This document shows positions 30,701-41,365 of a stretch of 64,000 bases of DNA, in pieces (position 1 is the first letter of the stretch; each line of letters begins with the position of its first letter). A program made the position numbers and the translations under genes. Origin of the DNA: Pseudodesulfovibrio sp. Its GTDB lineage: Bacteria; Desulfobacterota; Desulfovibrionia; Desulfovibrionales; Desulfovibrionaceae. The stretch spans positions 1,809,029-1,873,028 of the forward strand of contig JADGEX010000001.1 of the NCBI GenBank assembly GCA_016744135.1. The letters are read 5' to 3'. The notes beneath the pieces are model-generated. The model searched no databases. It was given only the letters and a program-made list of their open reading frames with translations, and had not been told where the DNA came from.

Positions 30701-33256
30701 TCAACCTCGCTCCACCCTGTTTCGTCCCATACGCTTGGCCTTGTACAAGGCTTCATCCGCACGGTTGAGAACTTCTTCAATGGTCCTGTCAGATGTCCGA
30801 ACCACAGTCGTCCCGATAGAGACTGTGAATGTGACAACGGATTCTTCAACCCGAGCCTCCAAACCTGCATAGACTTCACGGAGCCTTTCGGCTGCTTCAA
30901 GTCCTTCTTGCAAGCCTGTTTCAGGAAGAATCACCGCGAACTCCTCACCGCCAAGGCGGCCGAAAATATCAGTCTCCCGCAGTGTTGTCGTGGACGCGGC
31001 AGCCAGCATTCTGAGGACCAGATCCCCGGTCTGATGGCCGTGGGTATCATTGATGGACTTAAAATAGTCGATATCAAGCATAAGCACGGCCAATGGATTC
31101 TTGTACCGTTTGGCGCGGACCAATTCCCTGGAACCAAGAACAAAAAAATTATGCCGGTTATTCACGCCGGTCAAACCATCGGTGGTAGCCAGCCGCTTCA
31201 TTTTCTGCTCAAGACGAATTCGCTGTGTCACATCATGAATAACAGAGTAAAGGCGCTGCTTTCCCTGCACCATGATCGGACCGGAATACACCTCCACATC
31301 ACGAATGTCACCATTAACTAAAATATGTTTCATGATGAAGTAGGAACGCCCCTCCTGCCTGGAAAGCTGCATTTCCCTAAAGATTTCATCTTGCGTCAAC
31401 GCATTGATACTTCCCATCGTCATGTCACGCATGTCGTCAACGGAATAACCATAAAAATCACTGGCAGCCGGATTGGCATCGATAATTCGCTCGGTTCTCG
31501 GGTCCACCAAAAGCATGATGGCATGGTTATTCTCAAAAAAAGCACGATACTGCTTCTCTCGCTCTTTAAGAATCCCTTCCGCTTCAATACGATCGGTAAT
31601 GTCGCGAAATGTCCCTTCCATGGCCACAGCGTTGCCCGACTCGTTTCTGATCAAATGTGTATTCGCTTCGACAACGATGGAAGACCCATCCTTACGCCGC
31701 GCCTGTACCTGAACGCCTCGAATGGCTCCCTTCTCAACCAGTTGCCTTCGCAAATGCATCCGCTCATCCTTGATTGAATACAAGGAGTCGATACTTTTCC
31801 CGAGAAGGTCACTTTCTTCGTAACCGAGCAGGCGACACGTCGCAGGGTTGACCATTTGAACGTCACCAGCCAAATCAGTGACCATGTACCCTTCTTCAAT
31901 GGATTCGAAAATACGACGAAACTTTTCCTCACTCTCCTGCAACACCTGCTCCGCTTTTTTCCGGGCGGAGATATCTCGAATGACATTGACAATGCCCAAG
32001 GCAAGGCCGTCATCGCCAAGTATAAGGGACACAGAATGATCAGCAGGAAAAAGAGTACCGTCACTTCGCCTCAAGGCCATTTCAAATTGGGCTTTTTCTC
32101 CCTTGTCGAAAGCCGCCTGAGATTTGACAAGAAACTCTGCGTAATGAGGCCTATCCACATGCAGTTCCAACAAGGACAGTTCGCTCAACTCTTCGTTGGT
32201 CATCCCAAACAGAATTTCAGCGGCCGGATTGGCATCAAGCACATTCCAATCCGGTGTCAGGATAAGTACGGTCTCGCCTAGGGCGACAAATGTGTTGCGA
32301 AGCCACAATTCCTTTTCGGAAAGGGCCTCTTCCATGGCCCGTTTCTCCGTAACATCCATCCCTGAACTCAGAACACCGATGACATTACCGCCCTCGTTGG
32401 TCAGCACCCTGTTTTGCCAATGCACCAAACGATGGCGACCATCTTTAGCAACAACATAGTTGGTATACTCGTCATCAATTTCCGTCTGACCGGAAAAAAT
32501 CATATAAAAATAATCGCGCACCTCGTCCCGCTGCTCAACAGGCACCATCAAATCAATCCAATTCTGTCCGAGCAATTCATTTTCCGCGTATCCGAGATGC
32601 TCACTTCCGGTCCGGTTAACCATGGTAATCGCCCCGGAAGCATCCTGCGCCAAGATGATCGATCCGACCACATCAAGATAATGAGCGACCCGGTTTCGTT
32701 CTCGACTCAACTGTTTTTCAGTCTCCACTCGAAAAGAAATATCTTCCAAAGTCAGAATGTAACCAGAAAATCCGGCAACCACTTCCGAAAACTTCGAAAC
32801 CGACACACTGAAATATTTTTCGCCATAAATCATTGGAGCAGCCACATCCATCCGACAGACACTCCCGACGTCTCGTTCACCGGGAAAAAACTCCTGTACG
32901 CAATCGGCAAGCCACGGGACAAGATCTGCTACGGCCATTGAAGCACTGGTTGCCAAAAAATCGTCACCAAGACTCAACGTATTTATCGCAGCCTTGTTAG
33001 CGGCACTGATTTCAAATGAATCACTGAGAATAAGGGCAGGGGTATCAAGGCTCTGAAAAAGCCGCAGCACATCTTCTTTTCTCTGTTCCTGATCAGAATG
33101 AACAGGAGAAGGCATCGTTCCAACTATCCCTGAAAAAAAGTCGGGCCACTCTTCAGCAATGGCATCCGGAGTGCTCCCATGTTTCTTAACATAGGCGAGA
33201 ATGCACTCTTTGAGCCATTCTTCATTCTCTGCAATATATGTTTTCAAACGATCCAT
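30701..33256 (-). CDS. Multi-PAS diguanylate cyclase
   Basis: This 851-residue cytoplasmic protein has an N-terminal helical segment (RsbRD_N-like opening, MDRLKTYIAENEEWLKECIL), then about five PAS domains (roughly 65-175, 190-310, 315-435, 440-555, 565-680) and a GGDEF domain (690-850). The active site GGEEF lies at 769-773; NGSGYF-type variants are absent. RETD five residues before it forms the RxxD inhibitory site, so cyclic di-GMP feedback is expected, unlike the 9140 protein. FMN or heme ligand residues cannot be assigned. It is a single gene. Confidence 0.93.
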   Translation of the reverse strand: MDRLKTYIAENEEWLKECILAYVKKHGSTPDAIAEEWPDFFSGIVGTMPSPVHSDQEQRKEDVLRLFQSLDTPALILSDSFEISAANKAAINTLSLGDDFLATSASMAVADLVPWLADCVQEFFPGERDVGSVCRMDVAAPMIYGEKYFSVSVSKFSEVVAGFSGYILTLEDISFRVETEKQLSRERNRVAHYLDVVGSIILAQDASGAITMVNRTGSEHLGYAENELLGQNWIDLMVPVEQRDEVRDYFYMIFSGQTEIDDEYTNYVVAKDGRHRLVHWQNRVLTNEGGNVIGVLSSGMDVTEKRAMEEALSEKELWLRNTFVALGETVLILTPDWNVLDANPAAEILFGMTNEELSELSLLELHVDRPHYAEFLVKSQAAFDKGEKAQFEMALRRSDGTLFPADHSVSLILGDDGLALGIVNVIRDISARKKAEQVLQESEEKFRRIFESIEEGYMVTDLAGDVQMVNPATCRLLGYEESDLLGKSIDSLYSIKDERMHLRRQLVEKGAIRGVQVQARRKDGSSIVVEANTHLIRNESGNAVAMEGTFRDITDRIEAEGILKEREKQYRAFFENNHAIMLLVDPRTERIIDANPAASDFYGYSVDDMRDMTMGSINALTQDEIFREMQLSRQEGRSYFIMKHILVNGDIRDVEVYSGPIMVQGKQRLYSVIHDVTQRIRLEQKMKRLATTDGLTGVNNRHNFFVLGSRELVRAKRYKNPLAVLMLDIDYFKSINDTHGHQTGDLVLRMLAAASTTTLRETDIFGRLGGEEFAVILPETGLQEGLEAAERLREVYAGLEARVEESVVTFTVSIGTTVVRTSDRTIEEVLNRADEALYKAKRMGRNRVERG

Positions 33257-33469
33257 TCTGATCCTGGATGAAATTTGAAGGCCACGGGGTTATGGGAAAG
33301 CATAACAAAAACGAACACGCGCGGGTAGACAAATCCTTTTTTTCTCATCGCCCCCTCCCTCACGACAAGCAAACGCATATACCTCTCATCTGGGCATATG
33401 TCGATTCCAAGGATCATATAACCAGCACGGCACAGAGCCAAAAGAACAAAAAAATGCTACGATAGCTAT

Positions 33470-33494
33470 AAAAAAGCCCGCTTATGCGGGCCTT
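33470..33494 (-). terminator. Intrinsic terminator of trmI
   Basis: Minus-strand stem GCCCGC/GCGGGC with loop ATAA is followed by TTTTTTATA. Confidence 0.88.
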
Positions 33495-33496
33495 GT

Positions 33497-34348
33497 TTAT
33501 TTCTCTTCAACACTGCTTTCAGCTTCGTCAGACGGTGCTGTCGGAGCCTCTTCAGCTTCAAGCTCTGGTCGGGGAGCAGCCTTGGGTGGTTCCATGTATC
33601 GAGCAAACACCAAAAAACCGGTGTGTGCCACCATACGATCATCAGGCCTGAGCCTGTCAGGCACAGGCTTCCAATGCCGAATAAGAATTTCCAAAACTTC
33701 CTGATCGGCAAAAGGACCGTCTTCCAGTCCCCGAAGCAACTCGGACACCTGGTTGACGGTAGGCAGCAAGAAACCGCACATAGCGCCCGGAATCACAGCC
33801 TCTGGGATGGAAGAAAGATATTCCCACGGCGTCCGTACATCCAAAAACAACGCATCTGCGCCCGAATGTTTGAAGCCATCCTCAATATTCTGATTAACCT
33901 GCTCAACACGATCAGCCAGACCAACACGCTCCAGATTCTTCCCGGCCAACTTGAAAAAGTCAGCGCGACGTTCATATGTGATAACCTTACCAGTATCACC
34001 TACAAACCAGGCCAAAGCGGTCGTCAGGCCACCCGAACCAGTACCGGATTCGATAACAGTAGAACCGGGACCAATCCCCAGTTTCATCATCAGGTACCCA
34101 ATTTCCTTGGGGTACATAATCTGAGTCTGACGTTTCACGCCCTTAATAAGATCATGCAGAGTCGGCTTAAGCACCAGGTAGGGCCTGCCGAGATGTGTCT
34201 TGACGTATTGGCCGAAACCGGCCTCGGCCACTTCGTCCATAAGCAACTTGCCATCATGGGTATGTACTTCTCCACCAGCTTCAAGCTTGCGAAGGTACCG
34301 TTTGCCCTTGTGGCTGATGAGCAAAATGAGTTGTCCGGGTTCGATCAT
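33497..34348 (-). CDS. trmI: tRNA (adenine-58-N1)-methyltransferase, TrmI family
   Basis: TrmI methylates A58 in the T-loop of tRNA using S-adenosylmethionine. The 283-residue protein has an N-terminal small beta domain (LILLISHKGKRYLRKL), the conserved QIMYPKEIGYLMMKLG segment and the Rossmann SAM site ESGTGSGGLTTALAWFVG. A C-terminal tail rich in Ala, Pro and Glu (about 255-283) is disordered. AGGAGG nine bases before ATG 34348 sets the start. Confidence 0.94.
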   Translation of the reverse strand: MIEPGQLILLISHKGKRYLRKLEAGGEVHTHDGKLLMDEVAEAGFGQYVKTHLGRPYLVLKPTLHDLIKGVKRQTQIMYPKEIGYLMMKLGIGPGSTVIESGTGSGGLTTALAWFVGDTGKVITYERRADFFKLAGKNLERVGLADRVEQVNQNIEDGFKHSGADALFLDVRTPWEYLSSIPEAVIPGAMCGFLLPTVNQVSELLRGLEDGPFADQEVLEILIRHWKPVPDRLRPDDRMVAHTGFLVFARYMEPPKAAPRPELEAEEAPTAPSDEAESSVEEK

Positions 34349-34421
34349 TGATTCGGCCTCCTAAAAAATATTGGCTTTGAGGTACGGTTAGGTTGAAGGG
34401 AAGTCAAGGGAAACGGCGTAA

Positions 34422-36275
34422 TCAACCACAAGGCAATGTCACAAAAACGGACGTTCGACCTTCTTCATCCGATGTTTCCATATGAATCTCGCCACCGACG
34501 GTTTTGACCACAAGACTGGCCGAATACGTCCCAAGTCCGGTGCCGGAACTCTTCCCCGATGTAGCGTATTTCTCAAAGAAAGTCTCACGAATATCCACCG
34601 GCACCACTCCGGAATTACTGATAGCCATTCGCATGACATCGGTGTCACACTTGCCCATTTCAAGAACAACCGTTCCTCCCGAAGGAGATGCTTCGATAGC
34701 ATTTTTCAACAAATTGGCAACCATGGATTCATATAAGATATCCTGCCCCAGAACCACCAAACTTGGAGACACAAGATCCGTACTGTCGCTAAAACGCACG
34801 TCCACGGTCACACTCAGCCCCCCAGCAAGATCGTCCAATTCAGTCAGTACATTATTGACCACATCAACGAAATTCACTTGAGACGGAATATACACATAAG
34901 ACCCCGCCTCCATCTTGTAGACTGTCATGCTCATGCCAATCATACGCAAAACCTTTCGCCCCTGTTGTTCGATGGTTTCCAAAATATCCCGAATCTCCCC
35001 CTGAACATCATCCTCGTCCATGAGCAGGACCTTGCACGCACTGATTACACCAATAATCGGCGCCTTGAGATCGTGAGCAATAATGCGGTCCACATCTTCC
35101 TTGAGATGCTCCAACCTTTTTTGTTCGGAAATATCCACAAAGGCTTCCAACAGACAGGCCATATTGTCCAGTGTCACGCGAGACACCGATTTAAGAACAG
35201 GCAGACTGTCCCCATTTTCCATTCGTATGATCCGCTCATCACTGGCAACAGCCTCCCCTTCATCAAGGGCAGGACACAAGGCTTTGTCTCGCTGACAAAG
35301 GAACTCACAACACTGATGACCAACAAGGCTCTCTCGGGAATATCCCGTCATCGACAGCATGGCGGCATTGACATCAACGACTTCCCGAGTCTTTTCATCC
35401 AAAAGAGTCAACCCAATAGGCATCGTGTCCATAATTGCTTTCATCCGCCGTTCGCTGCTGGCGAGAAGTTCTTCAGCTGCCCTGCGCTCGGTGATATCCT
35501 CGGCAAAACAATAAAAATAATAATTTACGCCATCTCGATCTTCAACCGTTGTGAAATCCATCCGTACCAGAATAATGGTTCCGTCCTTGCGCTGTAGGCG
35601 GGCTTCATAATTCAGGACAATTTTTTCAGCACGAAGCGCGGCAAGCATCTCTTCTGCTTCTGTACGGTAAGGCCACATAAAAAACGGATCACCAAATCCA
35701 CTGACCACATCAGACAATTCTTCGAAAGATTCATACCCAAGCATCTCGGCAAAAGTGGTATTCCATTCGACAAGATTTCCCCCGATAATCCCATGAACGA
35801 TAGGGACAGGAGCTTTTTCATACAGCATCATTCTCCGCTCTTCCGCTATAAGCAAACTCGCTTCAACCGCACGACGTTTGCGATTTTCGCGCTCAAGAGC
35901 ACGGGTCAATTCATCGTATTCTCGCCCGAGAACATGCTTATCTTTTTCCAAACAATCTTGTATATTCTCCATCGTTTGAAGGGTTGGAAGCCACATCAAC
36001 AGGCCGATGGCTATCAAAACAAATCCAGCGAGATACCCGACGATTTTTTCAAGGAAGGCCTGAACCGGCGTGTCGCCGCCAATCACAGTCCAGTTCAAAC
36101 TTTCAAAGTTGTCAGTTATATCCATAAAAGAACCGAACAGGACGAGCAAAAAACCAATCTTGATAAAAAGATACCCGCGACGACCATGCTCAACATCCTT
36201 GTCCGCACGGATGAAAAACACCAAAATACCGGCAAGGACAATGGTTCGCAAAGATTCAAGAACGACATCAAACAT
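34422..36275 (-). CDS. Membrane PAS sensor histidine kinase
   Basis: This 617-residue kinase has several N-terminal hydrophobic segments (about 5-20, 32-55 and 85-105), a coiled-coil, two PAS domains (about 160-285 and 290-400; the second holds several Cys, CCEFLCQRDKALC), a HisKA dimerisation domain with phospho-acceptor His (AHDLKAPI) and an HATPase domain (N-box LLKNAIEASPSGG; G2 SSGTGLGTYSASLV). Start ATG 36275 has AGGAGG seven bases upstream, so the longer frame to 36314 is not used. No response regulator is adjacent. Confidence 0.92.
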   Translation of the reverse strand: MFDVVLESLRTIVLAGILVFFIRADKDVEHGRRGYLFIKIGFLLVLFGSFMDITDNFESLNWTVIGGDTPVQAFLEKIVGYLAGFVLIAIGLLMWLPTLQTMENIQDCLEKDKHVLGREYDELTRALERENRKRRAVEASLLIAEERRMMLYEKAPVPIVHGIIGGNLVEWNTTFAEMLGYESFEELSDVVSGFGDPFFMWPYRTEAEEMLAALRAEKIVLNYEARLQRKDGTIILVRMDFTTVEDRDGVNYYFYCFAEDITERRAAEELLASSERRMKAIMDTMPIGLTLLDEKTREVVDVNAAMLSMTGYSRESLVGHQCCEFLCQRDKALCPALDEGEAVASDERIIRMENGDSLPVLKSVSRVTLDNMACLLEAFVDISEQKRLEHLKEDVDRIIAHDLKAPIIGVISACKVLLMDEDDVQGEIRDILETIEQQGRKVLRMIGMSMTVYKMEAGSYVYIPSQVNFVDVVNNVLTELDDLAGGLSVTVDVRFSDSTDLVSPSLVVLGQDILYESMVANLLKNAIEASPSGGTVVLEMGKCDTDVMRMAISNSGVVPVDIRETFFEKYATSGKSSGTGLGTYSASLVVKTVGGEIHMETSDEEGRTSVFVTLPCG

Positions 36276-36483
36276 AATGAAGACCTCCTGAGAATCACAG
36301 CCAACTCTACACATAAGATCGCGTATAATCCAATTATTTACTCAACGTTCACCCATCTTCTCCTTGCATAAACAGTACATGAACGGTAGCACCACATAGA
36401 CCATCCCCCTTGACAGTCGCCTCCCAGTTCTTAATAAACTCCCATAGATTTTGATTTCTACACTTCAAGGGATATGATACGTC

Positions 36484-37449
36484 ATGGCATATAAATACGT
36501 CTTTGGACCGGTTATGAGTGGACGACTGGGCCGCTCTCTCGGACTCGATTTGCTTGGAAACAGAATATGCTCCATGGACTGCGTCTACTGTGAAGTAGGA
36601 GCCACCAGGAACTTAACCATCAAACGGAAGCCATATGTCCCCGCTGCCGCCATTCTGGAAGAACTGGCCGCATGGAAAGACGAAGAATTGGCCAAACCGG
36701 ACATGGTGACGCTGGGAGGATTGGGAGAACCAATCCTGAACTCCGAGATGGCTGACGTCATCACTGGAGCTCGAAAGATTTTCCCGGACACGGACATTGC
36801 AGTGCTGACAAACGCCAGCCTCATAGGTGACCCGGAAGTGCGTAGAGAACTAGCTCTGGCCGACGTTGTCCTACCCAGCCTGGACTCTCTGATTGAAGAC
36901 GAATTCACCCGCGTGAACCGTCCCTGTAAAGGATTTTCGCCTTCCGGCATTGCCGACGGGCTGCTTGAATTCAAAAAAGGATTCAAGGGAAAAATATTTT
37001 TGGAAATTTTGCTTGCCGAAGGAATTAATGACACAGACGAGAACCTCGGCAGGTTAAAGGATTTTTGCAAACGACTTGCTCCCGACCGGGTAGATGTGGT
37101 CACGCTGACCCGTCCTGGAACGGTCAAGGGAGTCCGCCCCGTGGACGGGGAGGTCCTAAGTCGTTGGCGCATGGCGCTTGAGAGCGGAAAAGCCAGCGTA
37201 CACACGCAGCAAGTGACCGACAGGAAAGCGATGAGCACGGAGCATGTAACAGACTTCGTCAGCGCATCCCTGACCCGCAGGCCACAAACCCTCTCACAAC
37301 TGGCACAGGCCCTTAACGCAGACCCAAAACAGGTCAGTGCGGCCGTGGAAGCCCTTTTGGAAAAGGGCGAAATCACCCCTCGGGATGACCGGGGCGAGAT
37401 ATATTACCACGGCATGGGGCATGTTCTTGAAGACACAAAGGCACCATGA
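36484..37449 (+). CDS. Radical SAM protein of the COG0731 group
   Basis: This 321-residue protein carries the radical SAM cluster motif CSMDCVYC (three Cys, spacing CxxxCxxC) after the family-typical opening FGPVMSGRLGRSLGLDLLG. The rest forms the partial TIM barrel, with GGLGEP for SAM binding. The C-terminal ~70 residues (HVTDFVSASLTRRPQ to GEIYYHG) look like a winged-helix domain. The substrate is not known; COG0731 members include tRNA-modifying enzymes. It lies 33 bases before rng, so the two are probably co-transcribed. Confidence 0.88.
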   Translation: MAYKYVFGPVMSGRLGRSLGLDLLGNRICSMDCVYCEVGATRNLTIKRKPYVPAAAILEELAAWKDEELAKPDMVTLGGLGEPILNSEMADVITGARKIFPDTDIAVLTNASLIGDPEVRRELALADVVLPSLDSLIEDEFTRVNRPCKGFSPSGIADGLLEFKKGFKGKIFLEILLAEGINDTDENLGRLKDFCKRLAPDRVDVVTLTRPGTVKGVRPVDGEVLSRWRMALESGKASVHTQQVTDRKAMSTEHVTDFVSASLTRRPQTLSQLAQALNADPKQVSAAVEALLEKGEITPRDDRGEIYYHGMGHVLEDTKAP

Positions 37450-37482
37450 GACAAACCACACATTTCTCGTCATGAGGTTATC

Positions 37483-38952
37483 ATGCCCAACAAGAAGAAA
37501 CGGCAGAAGATGTTCATCTCTGTCCTCCCAGGAGAACAGGTTGAAGTCGTCATTGCCGAAGAAGGCAAAGTCAACGAATACTACGTCGAGATGGTGCACC
37601 AGGCTAAAACCAAGGGCAACATCTACAAAGGCTACATTCACAATATAGACAACGGACTTCAAGCCGCGTTCATCAACTACGGTGCCGAACGCAATGGCTT
37701 TCTCCAGATCGACGAAGTCCACCCCGAATACTACACGGGCAATTTCACTCAAAAGAAAGGCGCGCGCTATCCGCTCATGCAGAAAGTGCTTAAGGCCGGT
37801 CAGGAAGTGCTTGTTCAGGTGGTCAAAGAACCCACTGGCAAAAAAGGCGCATTCCTCACCTCTTATCTCTCCCTACCTGGACGCAGTTTCGTCTACACCG
37901 TGGGCCGCTCCCAAATGGGTGTTTCCCGCAAAATTGAAAATGAAAAGGAACGGACACGCCTAAAAAAGGCCCTCGAATCCTTTGAAACTACTGAAGGTGT
38001 GGGACTCATCGCCAGAACTGCAGCCGTGGGACAATCCAAGACTGCACTTGAGCGCGATTTCAAATACCTGAACCGACTCTGGACAGATATCCGGTCCAAT
38101 GCCCAAAAGGAAAAAGCTCCAGTCATCGTTTACAAAGAGCTGGGACTTGCTGCACGCGCCGTGCGCGACTACCTGACTTCTGATGTCACTGAAGTCTGGG
38201 TTGACGACAAGGAAACCTACGACCAGATCAGCAAATTCGTTAAGCTCGCCTTCCCGCGTAAAAACAATCTGGTTCGTCTGCATGACGAAAACGATCTTTC
38301 CCTGCTGGAACGCTTCAACCTCGTAAAACAGGTGGAAGAAATTTATACGCGCGAAGCATCCATGCCGTCCGGTGGTCGTCTGGTCTTCGACGCCACAGAA
38401 GCCCTGACTGCCGTAGACATCAACTCCGGCAAGATCGGGGGAGAACGGAACTTCCAAAAAATGGCCCTCAAGACGAATGTCGAGGCCGCCAAGGAAATCG
38501 CCCGCCAGCTCAGACTGCGCGACATCGGCGGTCAGGTGGTTATTGACTTCATCGAGATGAAGAATCCCAAAGACTGCCGTGAAGTAGAAAAGGTCATGCG
38601 CGCCGAACTAAAAAACGACCGGGCCCGCACAGACGTCAGCCGCATCTCATCTTTCGGACTTATGGAGCTGGTTCGTCAGCGCCTTGGGTCCTCGGCCATA
38701 GCCATCTCCACCGAAGCATGCCCCTGCTGTAAGGGCACAGGCATTCGCCGTAACATGGAATGGCAGGCTCTTCAGGCTCTCAAGGAAATCCATCGGGACA
38801 TTCGTAAACCCGGCATGGATCGGGTCGAGCACGATTGCGAAGAAGAACTCGCAATTTACCTGCTCAACACAAAACGAGGCATCCTGACCGACCTGGAAAA
38901 CAGGTATGGTAAAGAAATCCATATTGATCTTGAATACGAATACGACGATTAA
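37483..38952 (+). CDS. rng: Ribonuclease E/G family endoribonuclease
   Basis: This 489-residue enzyme cleaves single-stranded RNA in rRNA maturation and mRNA decay. The N-terminal S1 domain (about 35-125, KGYIHNIDNGLQAAFINYG), the 5'-sensor and catalytic DNase I-like domains are present, with the conserved magnesium site AVDINSGK and DFIEMKNP. The Zn-link motif is CPCCKGTG near residue 410. Length matches RNase G, with no long scaffold tail. Start ATG 37483 has GAGG upstream. Confidence 0.94.
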   Translation: MPNKKKRQKMFISVLPGEQVEVVIAEEGKVNEYYVEMVHQAKTKGNIYKGYIHNIDNGLQAAFINYGAERNGFLQIDEVHPEYYTGNFTQKKGARYPLMQKVLKAGQEVLVQVVKEPTGKKGAFLTSYLSLPGRSFVYTVGRSQMGVSRKIENEKERTRLKKALESFETTEGVGLIARTAAVGQSKTALERDFKYLNRLWTDIRSNAQKEKAPVIVYKELGLAARAVRDYLTSDVTEVWVDDKETYDQISKFVKLAFPRKNNLVRLHDENDLSLLERFNLVKQVEEIYTREASMPSGGRLVFDATEALTAVDINSGKIGGERNFQKMALKTNVEAAKEIARQLRLRDIGGQVVIDFIEMKNPKDCREVEKVMRAELKNDRARTDVSRISSFGLMELVRQRLGSSAIAISTEACPCCKGTGIRRNMEWQALQALKEIHRDIRKPGMDRVEHDCEEELAIYLLNTKRGILTDLENRYGKEIHIDLEYEYDD

Positions 38953-38967
38953 GATCCCTTTCACCGA

Positions 38968-39018
38968 GAATAAAGAAACGGCCCGAAGCGAATGCTCCGG
39001 GCCGTTTCTTTATTCTTC
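38968..39018. terminator. Bidirectional terminator after rng
   Basis: Arms GAATAAAGAAACGGCCCG and CGGGCCGTTTCTTTATTC are fully complementary, with a 12-base loop. The stem contains the ACGGCCCG core seen in other terminators here. Confidence 0.92.
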
Positions 39019-39091
39019 ATTAACAAAGGAATTATACAATTACCCAGTGCCTGAAAAAGGGACAAACAATCCGATCATCGTGTGCTGCGGA

Positions 39092-41017
39092 TTACTGTAC
39101 TGCGGGGAGGGTAAAAATAAAAGATGACCCTGCTCCGACCTCGGATTCGACCCAGATACGGCCACCATAATGTTCAACGATCTCTCGACAGATGGTTAAG
39201 CCAAGTCCCGTTCCTTGCGGCTTGTTGACCATGGTGTCAGAACGTGTCTGATGAAACTTCTCAAAGATCTGAGCCTGATCAACAGCATGGATACCTGTAC
39301 CGGTATCAACCACTTCCACGCGAATCTGACCAAAACGCGGAAAAGCCCGCAATGTAACTGTTCCCTGCTCGGTAAATTTCGCCGCATTGTTCAGAAGATT
39401 GATAAGTATCTGTTGAATACGATCCGGGTCCGCGACGACCGCTGGCAAATCAGGTTCAATCTCAGTAACGAGACTCAGAGTCGTCTGGGTGAACATCCCA
39501 CTGACAGAATTGGCGGCCACATCGATAACCTCATTCATATCCAGCCGCTCATCACGCCAACCCATGGAACCAGACTCAATCTTGTTGAGATCGAGCACAT
39601 CATTGATAAGCCGCGTCAAACGCTCACCTTCATGGCTGATAATATTGAGGTTACTCTGAATACGTTCACCCTTTCTGACCAGTCTGCCCTCTTCGACAAG
39701 CGGCATGAAATTCTTTGAAAATTCCTTATTCAACAGTTTGGCAAACCCAAGGATAGACGTCAAAGGAGTACGCAATTCATGCGAAACCGACGACAGGAAG
39801 GAGGACTTCATTTCATCAAGTTCCCGCAACCGTTGGTTGGCTTCTTCCAATTCGCGGGCCTTGGTCACCAAATCTTCGGTACGATCACGGACCAATTGTT
39901 CCAAATGCCGGTTAAGGTCGGCCAAATCCTGCTCAGCCTGTTTACGATCGGAAATATCTTCAAGAATACCATCGATAAAAACAAGCGTGCCGAATTCGTC
40001 ATAAATGGCGCGGGCGTTGAGTGAGCCCCACATGGTTTTGCCATCACGACGATAGTATTCCGCCTCAAACCGCTTAACTTCGCCCTCGGTCCGCACCTTT
40101 TCGAAAAAGTCCTGCATGTGCTCCGGGTTCACCATGATGCGAGAACTCAGACTCCGTACGTTGGAAAGAAATTCGTCGAGGGAGTCATAACCAAAAAGAC
40201 GGGCCATGGCAGGGTTTGCCCTGCGCAAAATGCCATCAGGTGTTGCCTGAAAAATACCTTCCACAGCATTCTCGAAGATACCGCGATACTTTTCTTCGGC
40301 CTCCTGCAACGTCTTATTCATAGCTTGCAGTTTGTTTTCACGCCCTTCAATCTCAATGGACATACGCCGAAAACGCTTGGCTATCTCCAAAAGCTCTGCA
40401 TGGTAAACTTCTCCGAAATCATACGAAAAATCACCCTTGGCAACACGAGCGATACCAGATTGAAGGACCATGAGAGGCTTGTTCAAAAAGACGCGCAAAA
40501 GCAAACCGGTGATGGCAAGAATGACGGAGATGGACACCACAATAATAATAATGGAAACAAGCATCTGTTCATCCAGACGTTTCTTGTCCCGTGCCAACGT
40601 GAAGTCGATTTCGGCCCGGCCAATGGTCCTTCCCTCAAAAACGATGGACCGGACCTTACTAAAATCCGCTTGCGAACCAGAAAATTTTTCATGCGCAAAT
40701 ACGACCTCATTCCGAGATCCATAAATACGAATGCCCTGCACCATATCATCATGCGTATACACCGACCCAATGAGTCGGGCGTTGTCATAATCAAGATTCC
40801 AAATGGGGACGGCCAATATCTCGGCCACACTGGTGATGGTATCTTCACCTTTCTCTTTGGCAGTGGTCCACATCTCCTGCGACTGTTGCCAATAGATATA
40901 ACTGCCCATAGCCGTAGCTATGATCATGACGATGACCACAAGACTGAAAGTCAGATCCCGAGAGATCGACCGACTCGTCATAAGGGGCTTAGTTCTTTTG
41001 GATTTATATGCGTTCAT
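39092..41017 (-). CDS. Membrane sensor histidine kinase with HAMP and PAS domains
   Basis: This 641-residue kinase has two TM helices (about 20-43 and 150-172) flanking a periplasmic sensor region of about 105 residues, then HAMP (about 172-225), PAS (about 240-360; with a PAC segment ILEDISDRK), HisKA with FLSSVSHELRTPLTSI as H-box and a full HATPase domain (QILINLLNNAAKF; GTGLGLTICREIVEHYGG). It ends at the bidirectional terminator. No ribosome binding site is obvious at ATG 41017, and an internal Met (residue 13) is an alternative. A cognate regulator is not nearby. Confidence 0.92.
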   Translation of the reverse strand: MNAYKSKRTKPLMTSRSISRDLTFSLVVIVMIIATAMGSYIYWQQSQEMWTTAKEKGEDTITSVAEILAVPIWNLDYDNARLIGSVYTHDDMVQGIRIYGSRNEVVFAHEKFSGSQADFSKVRSIVFEGRTIGRAEIDFTLARDKKRLDEQMLVSIIIIVVSISVILAITGLLLRVFLNKPLMVLQSGIARVAKGDFSYDFGEVYHAELLEIAKRFRRMSIEIEGRENKLQAMNKTLQEAEEKYRGIFENAVEGIFQATPDGILRRANPAMARLFGYDSLDEFLSNVRSLSSRIMVNPEHMQDFFEKVRTEGEVKRFEAEYYRRDGKTMWGSLNARAIYDEFGTLVFIDGILEDISDRKQAEQDLADLNRHLEQLVRDRTEDLVTKARELEEANQRLRELDEMKSSFLSSVSHELRTPLTSILGFAKLLNKEFSKNFMPLVEEGRLVRKGERIQSNLNIISHEGERLTRLINDVLDLNKIESGSMGWRDERLDMNEVIDVAANSVSGMFTQTTLSLVTEIEPDLPAVVADPDRIQQILINLLNNAAKFTEQGTVTLRAFPRFGQIRVEVVDTGTGIHAVDQAQIFEKFHQTRSDTMVNKPQGTGLGLTICREIVEHYGGRIWVESEVGAGSSFIFTLPAVQ

Positions 41018-41111
41018 GAGTATTATTGAGGAAGAGCATATTCACGGAGATCCCCTAGGGACTCTTCCATCAACAACCACTCTTACATAACTCGGGGCTG
41101 GCTGTCATCCG

Positions 41112-41120
41112 TGTTATAAT
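41112..41120 (+). promoter_or_regulatory. Possible extended -10 promoter
   Basis: TGTTATAAT fits the extended -10 pattern TGnTATAAT. It is about 245 bases upstream of the nickel/cobalt exporter gene. The -35 region is weak. Apart from an ACCGAT/ATCGGT pair near 41279 and 41319, the gap 41018-41365 shows nothing else. Confidence 0.35.
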
Positions 41121-41365
41121 AAAGACTTGGCCCGTATGTGCGAATCATGCCGTTCTCTATAAATCGCTGAATGATTATTCAAATTTTCTCAACAAAATCA
41201 GAAGAAGCCTGCCAAGACACTCGAAATGTAACGGAAATTCAAAACAACCAATAACAATCAATTCCTCACAAGACAGGAAACCGATAAGAAAAACCTTCTA
41301 TTCTGTAGAAATACAAATCGGTCTTGCCATCTCTCACCCCCTCCTTTATTTACGGGCCATTCGAT